A stretch of 64,000 bases of DNA. Source: Pseudomonas subflava (GTDB lineage: Bacteria; Pseudomonadota; Gammaproteobacteria; Pseudomonadales; Pseudomonadaceae). A program made the position numbers and the translations under genes. Shown here piece by piece: positions 42,151 to 49,485 of the stretch (positions are counted from its first letter, which is position 1; every line of letters starts with the position of its first letter). The DNA is taken from contig NZ_JAMXBF010000013.1 in NCBI RefSeq assembly GCF_023823685.1, forward strand, positions 186,001 through 250,000, written 5' to 3'. Under the pieces are notes generated by a model. The model saw only the letters and a list, made by a program, of their open reading frames with translations. It ran no database searches and was not told the DNA's origin.

Positions 42151-43183
42151 ATTCCTGGGGTTCGTCGAACTGCAGGGCCCCATCCTCGAAGATGTTCAGG
42201 CGCTCGCGCAGCTCCTCGGGTTGCAGCGGATCATCCGTACCCGCCGGCGCCTGACCGGGCGCCATGGCCTCGCTGGGGATCGGCGGCTCGGCCGCCGCGT
42301 CGCCGTCCTGCTCGCCCTCGATGGCGCGCTGCGCCTTCTTGGTCAGCACGATGATGTCGATGCGCCGGTTCACCGGATTCAGCGGATCGTTGCGGTCGAA
42401 CAGCGCCGAGGAGGCATAACCCACCACCCGCGCCACGTTGCCTTCCGAATACCCACCGGCCACCAGGGCGCGGCGCGCGGCGTTGGCACGGCTCGCCGAC
42501 AGCTCCCAGTTGCCGAAATCGCCGGAGCCGGCGAACGGCTTGGCGTCGGTATGACCACTGACGCTGATCTTGTTCGGTACCGCGCTGATGGTTTCGGCGA
42601 GGATCAGCAGGATGTCCTCGAAGTACGGCTGCAGGCGCGCGCTGCCGAGGTCGAACATGGGCCGGTTCTCGGCGTCCATGATCTGGATGCGCAGGCCGTC
42701 CTGGGTGATCTCGAAGAGGATCTGGTCCTTGAATTTCTGCAGCTGCGGGTTCTCGTCGACCTTGGTCTGCAGTTCCTGCAGCAGCAATTCCAGGCGCTCG
42801 CGCTCGACCTGCTCGGCCAGACTCTCGGCCTGCTCCTTGTCGACCGAGCCCTGCTGGTCGGACTGCGAATCGACGGCCGCCTCGGCGGAGTCGGGGGCAT
42901 CCTTGAGCTCGGGATTGAGGGTGCGATCCGGCGCCGGCGTCGGCGTGCCGCCGAGGTCGATGACGTAGGGACTGGCGCTCTCGGTGAAGCCGATGGGGTC
43001 CTGGAAATAGCCGGAAATCGCCTTCTTCTGTTCCGGCGTGGCGGACGACATCAGCCACATCACCAGGAAGAACGCCATCATCGCCGTGGCGAAGTCGGCG
43101 AAGGCGATCTTCCAGGCGCCACCGTGATGGCCCCCGGCGATCTTCTTGACCCGCTTGACCAGTATCGGCTGGTTGTTTTCCAT
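42149..43183 (-). CDS. motB: Flagellar stator protein MotB
   Basis: Encodes a 344-residue stator protein that anchors MotA to peptidoglycan and carries the proton-relay aspartate. The single membrane segment includes Asp30 in FADFATAMMAFFLVMWLMS. The C-terminal OmpA-like domain has ISVSGHTDAKPF and the later NRRIDIIVL. After it comes an acidic, proline-rich tail of about 55 residues. It follows motA by 16 bases. Confidence 0.97.
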   Translation of the reverse strand: MENNQPILVKRVKKIAGGHHGGAWKIAFADFATAMMAFFLVMWLMSSATPEQKKAISGYFQDPIGFTESASPYVIDLGGTPTPAPDRTLNPELKDAPDSAEAAVDSQSDQQGSVDKEQAESLAEQVERERLELLLQELQTKVDENPQLQKFKDQILFEITQDGLRIQIMDAENRPMFDLGSARLQPYFEDILLILAETISAVPNKISVSGHTDAKPFAGSGDFGNWELSASRANAARRALVAGGYSEGNVARVVGYASSALFDRNDPLNPVNRRIDIIVLTKKAQRAIEGEQDGDAAAEPPIPSEAMAPGQAPAGTDDPLQPEELRERLNIFEDGALQFDEPQE

Positions 43184-43199
43184 GATTCAGCGACCCGCC

Positions 43200-44051
43200 T
43201 CAGCTGCCACGCATGGCCTGTTCGAGCTCGCTGAAGCTCGGCCGGTGCGCGGGCAGCAGCACCTTGCGGCCGAACTCCACGGCCAGGGTCGGCGGCATGC
43301 CGGACGCGGACGCCACGAGGGTCGCCTTGATCGACTCGTAGAGGTTCAGTTCTTCCTTGGCGTCGTGCTCCAGCGCACCCGCCAGCGGGGCGAAGAAGCC
43401 GTAGGACGCCAGAATGCCGAGGAAGGTACCGACCAGCGCGGTACCTACCTTCTCACCGATTTGCGCGTTGTCGGCGGTGGCGAGGATGGACATGGTGATC
43501 ACGATGCCCAGTACTGCCGCCACGATACCCATGGCCGGCATGCCGTCGGCGACCTTGGACACGGCGTGAGCCGGGTGCTCCAGCTCTTCCTTCAGGCTGT
43601 TGATTTCCATGTCGAACAGGTTTTCCAGTTCGTGCGGCGCCATGTTGCCGCTGGACATGATGCGCAGGTAGTCGCAGATGAAGGCAGTCATCTGCGGGTC
43701 CTTCAACACGCCCGGGTACTTGCTGAAGATCGGGCTGGCGGCCGGATCCTCGACATCCGCCTCGATGGCCATCATGCCCTCGCGGCGACTCTTGTTGAGA
43801 ATCTCGTAGAGCAGTTTCAGCACTTCCAGGTAGAAGGCGTGGGTGAAGCGGCTGCTGAACATCGCCAGCGACTTCTTGAATACTTTCATGAAGGCGCTGC
43901 CGGGGTTGGCCTGGAGGAAGGCCCCCAGCGCGGCACCGCCGATGATCATCACCTCGAACGGGTGCACCAGCGCCATGAATTTGCCGCCGGACAGAATGAA
44001 GCCGCCGAACACGCAGCCGAAGACAACCAGAATGCCGATGATTTTGACCAT
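43200..44051 (-). CDS. motA: Flagellar stator protein MotA
   Basis: Encodes a 283-residue proton-channel protein with four membrane segments and a large cytoplasmic loop between the second and third. MVKIIGILVVFGCVFGGFILSGG, the charged loop region with LLYEILNKSRREGMMAIE, and the proline motif ADGMPAMGIVAAVLGIV are characteristic. The ATG at 44051 is the standard start; the frame reaches 44093. A FliA-type promoter at 44107-44133 and a stem-loop at 44080-44102 precede it. Confidence 0.97.
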   Translation of the reverse strand: MVKIIGILVVFGCVFGGFILSGGKFMALVHPFEVMIIGGAALGAFLQANPGSAFMKVFKKSLAMFSSRFTHAFYLEVLKLLYEILNKSRREGMMAIEADVEDPAASPIFSKYPGVLKDPQMTAFICDYLRIMSSGNMAPHELENLFDMEINSLKEELEHPAHAVSKVADGMPAMGIVAAVLGIVITMSILATADNAQIGEKVGTALVGTFLGILASYGFFAPLAGALEHDAKEELNLYESIKATLVASASGMPPTLAVEFGRKVLLPAHRPSFSELEQAMRGS

Positions 44052-44079
44052 GGAGATTAACGCTTGAAGAGCCAGTCGA

Positions 44080-44102
44080 AAGGGTTGTGTCAAACAACCC
44101 TT
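44080..44102 (-). other. Stem-loop at the predicted 5' end of the motAB mRNA
   Basis: Nine-base arms AAGGGTTGT/ACAACCCTT with a 5-base loop, ending 28 bases before the motA start. It falls at the transcription start expected from the FliA-type promoter. Confidence 0.5.
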
Positions 44103-44106
44103 CTAT

Positions 44107-44133
44107 TTATCGGAAGTATTGCGCCAGACTATA
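44107..44133 (-). promoter_or_regulatory. FliA (sigma28) promoter of motAB
   Basis: On the minus strand TATAGTCT (44126-44133; 6 of 8 to TAAAGTTT) and TCCGATAA (44107-44114; 7 of 8 to GCCGATAA) are separated by exactly 11 bases, the E. coli/Pseudomonas FliA spacing. It lies 56 bases before the motA start codon. Confidence 0.65.
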
Positions 44134-44170
44134 GGCTGTAAAGGCGAAAAGCCAGTTTGGCCACCCCCGC

Positions 44171-45700
44171 ATGCCTACTCAGAACGCCCTACCACGCAGT
44201 CTCGACGCCTGGCTCAAGCAGCTGGACGGCATACGCCTGCCCGTGGACAGCAGCCACCACGAGACCATTCGCCGCACCCTGGCGGACAGCCGCAAGTCGA
44301 TGCGCGAGATCGCCGATCGCATGCAGGCCAGCCCGGCCATCGCCCTCGCCGTGCTGCGCGATGCCAACCGACACGTCAGCGAACTGGGCGAGCCGGCCGA
44401 GAGCCTGGAGCTTGCCCTCACCCGTCTCGGCCTGAAGCGCGCCGAAGCCCTGCTGGCCCAGTTGCCGGTGCAGGACGAACAGGACATTCCGCTGCCGTTG
44501 CGCCAGCTGCAGCTGATCGGCCTGCACGCCTCGCAACAGGCCAGCGGCCTGTTCGCCGGGCGCCTGGCGCGCCTGTGGCAGGAGATTCACTGGGGCAGCC
44601 TGCTGTTCCTCGCGCCGCTGTGGCCGCTCGCGGCGTCCCGGCCGGAGCTGTTCGAGGCCTGGGAACGCCGGGTGCTGGGCCAGGGCGAACCGGCCAGCAA
44701 GGTCGAACGCGAGCTGCTCGGCGTACCGCTGCTGCAGCTGTGCCTGGCGCTGGCGCGGCACTGGCGCCTGCCGGAATGGATCATCCAGGGCTACCGCCTG
44801 CTGGTCGAAGACCGCCGCCTGCTGGTCAAGGCTCTGCATATCGCCCGCGACAACGAACACCCGTTGCACCAGCAACAGCAGCTGGACGCCGACCCGACCC
44901 TGCAGCGCTGGCTGACCCAGCCGGGCAACAGCGTGCTGCTGGCCAACGGTCTGGCGCTGTCCAGCCACCACAACTGGAGCTGCGAGCACCACCTGCGCTG
45001 GCAGCGCCTCGCCGGGCTCTACCTGCACACGGCAATACCGGAGCTGCAGCAGCTGATTCACCAGCAGGCCGCGCTAAGCGCCCGCCAGCACCAGCAACCA
45101 GGGCTGTGGCACCCGGCCGAAGCGCTGCTGTGGCCCTGGGATGCCTGCCGCCTCAAGCTGCTGCAGGCGCCGAAGCCGGCCGCGCCGCCGAACGCCGACA
45201 CGGTCCGCCAGTGGAAGGAACAGTGCACGCGCCTGCTGGCGCAGCCCTCGGCCTTCGCCAACGTGGTGCAGCTCACCGAGTGCGCCAGTCTGGCGCTCAA
45301 GTGCGCCGGCATGCGGCGTGTGCTGGTGCTGCTGGCCGACCGCAACCACACGCGTCTGCAGGCGCAGCAAGCACTGGGGCTGGCCGAGGGCGCGGCGAAT
45401 CTGCGCCTGGACCCGGCCCAGAGCCAGGTGCTGCGCCGCCTGCTCGCCGAACCCGGGCAACTGCGCCTGAGCCCGGCCAACCTGGCGCAGGTCTCGGCAC
45501 TGCTGCCTGGCAGCCTGAAGGCGCTGTTCGCCGGCGAGCACCTGATCCTGCGCTCGATCGCCAGCAACGGCCGGGTGGCGATGCTCTTGGTGGTCGACCA
45601 GGGCGGCGGCGAACTCAACGAGACGACCCTGCCGGTGTTCGGCAAAACCGTGCAATGCATCGAGCGCGCGCTGGCCGGCTTCGCCCGCCGGGGCAGCTGA
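44171..45700 (+). CDS. HDOD domain protein
   Basis: Encodes a 509-residue cytosolic protein. The N-terminal ~280 residues are an HDOD domain (helical, related to HD phosphohydrolases but without a complete metal-binding HD set), with AWLKQLDGIRLPV, ALTRLGLKRAEALLAQLP and the central helical region. The C-terminal ~170 residues (about 340-509) have no motif I can name; they could be a GAF-like sensor fold. Such proteins often act in two-component, c-di-GMP or motility signalling. It is divergent from motAB over 119 bases, which hints at a motility link. Confidence 0.82.
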   Translation: MPTQNALPRSLDAWLKQLDGIRLPVDSSHHETIRRTLADSRKSMREIADRMQASPAIALAVLRDANRHVSELGEPAESLELALTRLGLKRAEALLAQLPVQDEQDIPLPLRQLQLIGLHASQQASGLFAGRLARLWQEIHWGSLLFLAPLWPLAASRPELFEAWERRVLGQGEPASKVERELLGVPLLQLCLALARHWRLPEWIIQGYRLLVEDRRLLVKALHIARDNEHPLHQQQQLDADPTLQRWLTQPGNSVLLANGLALSSHHNWSCEHHLRWQRLAGLYLHTAIPELQQLIHQQAALSARQHQQPGLWHPAEALLWPWDACRLKLLQAPKPAAPPNADTVRQWKEQCTRLLAQPSAFANVVQLTECASLALKCAGMRRVLVLLADRNHTRLQAQQALGLAEGAANLRLDPAQSQVLRRLLAEPGQLRLSPANLAQVSALLPGSLKALFAGEHLILRSIASNGRVAMLLVVDQGGGELNETTLPVFGKTVQCIERALAGFARRGS

Positions 45701-45706
45701 TACAAT
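45701..45706 (+). promoter_or_regulatory. TACAAT -10 element, possible rhdA promoter
   Basis: TACAAT (5 of 6) begins immediately after the HDOD stop codon and 32 bases before the rhdA start. No clear -35 element was found. Confidence 0.3.
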
Positions 45707-45737
45707 CGCCCCTTTGATCCCGCCCCGGAGACTCTGC

Positions 45738-46553
45738 ATGTCCGTCTTCTCCGGCCTGCCGCTGGTGATCGAGCCAGCCGAGCTGGCCTCTCGCCTGCAG
45801 GCCCCCGAGTTGATCCTGGTCGACCTCAGCCCGGCCGCCCGCTACGCCGAGGGCCACCTGCCGGGTGCCCGCTGGGTCGACAGCAAGCGCACCCAGTGGG
45901 GCCAGCCGCCAGCCCCCGGTCTGCTGCCGGACAAGGCGCAGCTCGAAACCCTGTTCGCCGACCTCGGCCATCGCCCCGAGGCGGTCTACGTGGTCTACGA
46001 CGACGAGGGCGGCGGCTGGGCCGGCCGCTTCATCTGGCTGCTCGACGTGATCGGCCACCCGCGCTATCACTTCCTCAATGGCGGACTACAGGCCTGGATG
46101 GGCGAGGGCCGCACGCTAAGCCGTGATGTTCCGGCGCCGATCTCCGGCAGTGTGGACCTGGTCCTGCAAGACGAACCCACCGCCAGCCGCGAGTATTTGC
46201 AGAACCGCCTCGGCGCGGCGGACCTGGCGGTATGGGATGCCCGCGGGCCCGAGGAATTCCGCGGCGAGAAACTCCTCTCCGCCCGTGGCGGTCACGTGCC
46301 CGGCGCGGTCAACTTCGAGTGGACCGCCGGCATGGACCCGCAGCGCGGCCTGCGCATCCGCGCCGACATGGCCGAGGTCCTGGAAGGCCTCGGCATCACC
46401 AAGGACAAGGAAGTGATCACCCATTGCCAAACCCATCGCCGCTCCGGCTTCACCTACGTGGTGGCCAAGGCGCTGGGCTATCCGCGGGTCAGGGCCTACG
46501 CCGGCTCCTGGTCCGAGTGGGGCAATCTGCCCGACACCCCGATCGAATATTGA
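45738..46553 (+). CDS. rhdA: Thiosulfate:cyanide sulfurtransferase (rhodanese) RhdA
   Basis: Encodes a 271-residue two-domain rhodanese that transfers sulfane sulfur, in the vinelandii/Pseudomonas RhdA group. The inactive N-terminal domain is followed by the active domain with Cys230 in CQTHRRSG; the Azotobacter enzyme has CQTHHRSG, so one loop position differs. Length and N-terminus MSVFSGLPLVIEPAEL match. Beyond cyanide detoxification, sulfur delivery is a possible role. psd follows 14 bases later. Confidence 0.95.
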   Translation: MSVFSGLPLVIEPAELASRLQAPELILVDLSPAARYAEGHLPGARWVDSKRTQWGQPPAPGLLPDKAQLETLFADLGHRPEAVYVVYDDEGGGWAGRFIWLLDVIGHPRYHFLNGGLQAWMGEGRTLSRDVPAPISGSVDLVLQDEPTASREYLQNRLGAADLAVWDARGPEEFRGEKLLSARGGHVPGAVNFEWTAGMDPQRGLRIRADMAEVLEGLGITKDKEVITHCQTHRRSGFTYVVAKALGYPRVRAYAGSWSEWGNLPDTPIEY

Positions 46554-46567
46554 TGCAAGGAACCCCG

Positions 46568-47428
46568 ATGAAAGAGCGCCTGTTTATCCTCAGCCAGTAC
46601 CTGCTGCCGCACCACCTGCTGTCGCGCCTGATCGGCTTTGCCGCCGATTGCCGCGCGGCCTGGTTCAAGGACCGCCTGATCGGCTGGTTCGCCAGGCAGT
46701 ACCAGGTCAACATGGCCGAGGCGCAGGTGGAAGAGCTCACCGCCTACGAGCACTTCAACGCCTTCTTCACGCGTGCCCTGAAGGACGGCGCCCGCCCGCT
46801 GGACGAAACGCCCGGCGCCATCCTCTGCCCGGCCGACGGCGCGGTCAGCCAGCTCGGGCCGATCGAGCAGGGTCGCTGCTTCCAGGCCAAGGGGCACAGC
46901 TTCAGCGTGCTGGAGCTGCTCGGCGGCGATGCCGAGCGCGCCGCACCGTTCATGGGTGGCGACTTCGCCACCGTCTACCTGTCGCCGAAGGACTACCACC
47001 GCGTGCACATGCCGCTGGCGGGCACCCTGCGCGAGATGGTCTATGTGCCGGGCCGCCTGTTCTCGGTCAACCAGACCACCGCGGAGAACGTGCCCGAACT
47101 GTTCGCCCGCAACGAGCGGGTGGTCTGCCTGTTCGACACCGAACGCGGGCCGATGGCCGTGGTGCTGGTCGGCGCCATGATCGTCGCCAGCATCGAGACG
47201 GTCTGGGCCGGCCTGGTGACCCCACCGAAGCGCGAGCTGAAGACCACTCGCTACGACGAGGCTGCCCGCGGCGCCATCGAGCTGGCCAAGGGTGCCGAGC
47301 TGGGCCGTTTCAAGCTCGGCTCCACCGCCATCGTTCTGTTCGGGCCGCAACAGGTGCGGTGGGCCGAGGAGCTGGTCGCCGGCAGCCCGGTACGCATGGG
47401 CCAGAACATGGGTTCGGCGCGGGTCTGA
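46568..47428 (+). CDS. psd: Phosphatidylserine decarboxylase
   Basis: Encodes a 286-residue membrane-associated pyruvoyl enzyme that makes phosphatidylethanolamine from phosphatidylserine. Self-cleavage occurs in the LGST motif between Gly251 and Ser252, the serine becoming the pyruvoyl group. YLSPKDYHRVHMPLAGTL and FARNERVVCLFDTERGPMAVVLVGAMIVASIE are typical. The ATG at 46568 is preferred to one at 46553 that overlaps the rhdA stop, since CAAGGA precedes it. Confidence 0.97.
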   Translation: MKERLFILSQYLLPHHLLSRLIGFAADCRAAWFKDRLIGWFARQYQVNMAEAQVEELTAYEHFNAFFTRALKDGARPLDETPGAILCPADGAVSQLGPIEQGRCFQAKGHSFSVLELLGGDAERAAPFMGGDFATVYLSPKDYHRVHMPLAGTLREMVYVPGRLFSVNQTTAENVPELFARNERVVCLFDTERGPMAVVLVGAMIVASIETVWAGLVTPPKRELKTTRYDEAARGAIELAKGAELGRFKLGSTAIVLFGPQQVRWAEELVAGSPVRMGQNMGSARV

Positions 47429-47439
47429 ACCCGCCACCT

Positions 47440-47471
47440 GCGGCCCGCGGAAGGAACGTCCAGCGGGCCGC
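47440..47471. other. GC-rich inverted repeat after psd
   Basis: Nine-base arms GCGGCCCGC and GCGGGCCGC with a 14-base loop, 12 bases past the psd stop. No T-run follows, so an intrinsic terminator is doubtful. Confidence 0.45.
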
Positions 47472-47598
47472 GGAGTCCTAATCGGCATGACTCCGCATTT
47501 GCCGGCGGCAAGGCTGCGGCTCCGCTGCGATGCTGCTAGAGTTCCGAAAACACCCGGCGAAGGGTCGCCTTCCGCCTGCTACGGACTTTCCTCCCGGT

Positions 47599-49416
47599 AT
47601 GGATAAACAGAGCCCTCACCTGCTCCTGCGCGCACCTACCCCCGACCGCCAGGGCCTGTCCTTCTGCGAGGCCACTCCCCGTGACGTGAAACGCTGGATC
47701 GCCGGCCTGCCCAAGGCCAACATCGGCGAGACGGCGCGCCAGCTGTACCAGGGCCTGATCGAACTGAATCAGCTGATCACCCCCAGCGACAACCGCCTGC
47801 AGCTCATGGAGCTGCTGCGCCCCGAGGTGCACTTCGTCTGCACCCACCTTGAGCGACACTTCCTCAACCAGTCCATCGTCCTCGACGAGCGCCCGCGCAA
47901 GGTCGCCAACCTGTGCCAGGCGCTGCAGAACCACATGGCGATCGGCTACAAGCTGATCATCCTCCAGGAACTGCCGCGCCTTACCAAGGACCGCACCCAG
48001 CTGCTGGCCGTCTCCCTGCAGCGTGCCAGCCACGCCCTGCTCGGCCCCCTGGTGAGAGCCAGCCAGCTGTACTGCCCGGTGCCCGAGGGGCTGTGGCTGG
48101 AGCTTCATCAGATGTCGCGCCTCGCCCGTCAGCACGGCCTGCATCAAGTGCAGGTGCGCGACGGCCTGGCGCGCAACGGCAAGAGCCTCAGCCAGGAACA
48201 GATCTACCTCGCCGCGCTGCTGCTCGGCTGCGCCCGCTGCAACCAGATGCGCCAGAGCGGCATCGCCCGCCTGGCGGAGGCGCTGGAAGACTGGGGCGCC
48301 CTGGCCCGACTGGAGCGCGTCGACTCGCCGAACAGCCTGTTCGCCATCGCCCCGCAACTGGACGGCCCTCCGCGCTACAAGTCGCTGTTCGGCGACAACG
48401 AACTGCACAGCCTGATCGGCCTCGACCCGCATGCCCTGGTCGACGCGCTGAAGGAATATCTGTTGCTGCCACCGGACAGCACCGAACCGCGCCGCCTGCC
48501 GATACCGGAAGGCATGACCGTCGACCTGCTGCAGCACTTGGCCTCGGCCTGGGGCGACATCGCCGAGCGCACCTTCCAGCGCAACCCCGGCCGCGGCGTG
48601 CTGACCCTGTGCATCGGCATGTCGGCCCTGCATTTCAACCTGGCCGGCAAGCGCAAGTTCGCCGATGTCCTCAAGCAGGAAGAAGCGCCGCGCAGCGCCG
48701 AGTTCAAAGCCGCCAAGCTCGGCGCCGGCAGCGGACCGGACGTCTGGGCCAACGCCTTCGACGCCCAGCGCAACAGCCAGTGGGAATATGGTCTGCCGCT
48801 GGAAGAGATCCAATACAAGGCCGCTTCCAAGCCCGGCGATCCGCCGCCCGAGGAAGTCACCGAGAGCTACCCCAGCCACGAGCTGGCCATCGTCAACCAC
48901 AGTCCCGGCGGCTACTGCCTGACCTGGCCCAGGGAGGTTCCTCCCCAGCTGCAGGCCGGCGAGCTGCTCGGCGTGCAGGACAGCCCCGACTCGGCCTGGA
49001 GCGTGGCGGTGGTGCGCTGGATCCGCCAGGTGCGCGGCGGCGGCACGCAGATGGGTATCGAGCTGATCGCCCCTCACGCCCAGCCCTGCGGTGTGCAGCT
49101 GGTGCGCAAGAGCGAGCAGAACAGTCAATATCTGCGCGCCCTGCTGCTGCCGGAAATCCGCGTGATCTCCCGGGCAGCGACGCTGATCACGCCGCGCCTG
49201 CCGTTCCAGGAAAGCAACAAGGTGGTGATCAACCACAACGGCGAGGAAACCCGCGCCGTGCTCAGCCGCAAACAGACCAGTACGGGCAGTTTCAGCCAGT
49301 TCGAATATCGCGTGATCGGCGAAGCGCCGGCGGCGACCGGGACCTCCGTCACAGCCACGAAAGCCCCCGGCAAGGGCGGCGAGGAAGACTTTGACTCACT
49401 CTGGAAGTCGCTGTAG
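47599..49416 (+). CDS. PilZ-like c-di-GMP-related protein (upstream neighbour of fimX)
   Basis: Encodes a 605-residue cytosolic protein. The N-terminal ~400 residues are helical and unassigned. The C-terminal part (about residues 425-520) looks like a PilZ domain: NHSPGG at residues 433-438 fits the (D/N)xSxxG motif, followed by beta-strand-rich WSVAVVRWIRQV and MGIELI. The usual RxxxR motif of PilZ is not evident, so c-di-GMP binding is uncertain. It precedes fimX by 69 bases in the same direction, as does the equivalent unnamed gene in PAO1 (recalled). The start at 47599 (MDKQSPHLLLRA) is preferred; the frame opens at 47530. Confidence 0.8.
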   Translation: MDKQSPHLLLRAPTPDRQGLSFCEATPRDVKRWIAGLPKANIGETARQLYQGLIELNQLITPSDNRLQLMELLRPEVHFVCTHLERHFLNQSIVLDERPRKVANLCQALQNHMAIGYKLIILQELPRLTKDRTQLLAVSLQRASHALLGPLVRASQLYCPVPEGLWLELHQMSRLARQHGLHQVQVRDGLARNGKSLSQEQIYLAALLLGCARCNQMRQSGIARLAEALEDWGALARLERVDSPNSLFAIAPQLDGPPRYKSLFGDNELHSLIGLDPHALVDALKEYLLLPPDSTEPRRLPIPEGMTVDLLQHLASAWGDIAERTFQRNPGRGVLTLCIGMSALHFNLAGKRKFADVLKQEEAPRSAEFKAAKLGAGSGPDVWANAFDAQRNSQWEYGLPLEEIQYKAASKPGDPPPEEVTESYPSHELAIVNHSPGGYCLTWPREVPPQLQAGELLGVQDSPDSAWSVAVVRWIRQVRGGGTQMGIELIAPHAQPCGVQLVRKSEQNSQYLRALLLPEIRVISRAATLITPRLPFQESNKVVINHNGEETRAVLSRKQTSTGSFSQFEYRVIGEAPAATGTSVTATKAPGKGGEEDFDSLWKSL

Positions 49417-49485
49417 ATTGCCGGAACAGACCATCCGTCGCCTTTTTGCGCCCGTTCTTCGGCGCTTTCCAAGCAAAATCCCCTA

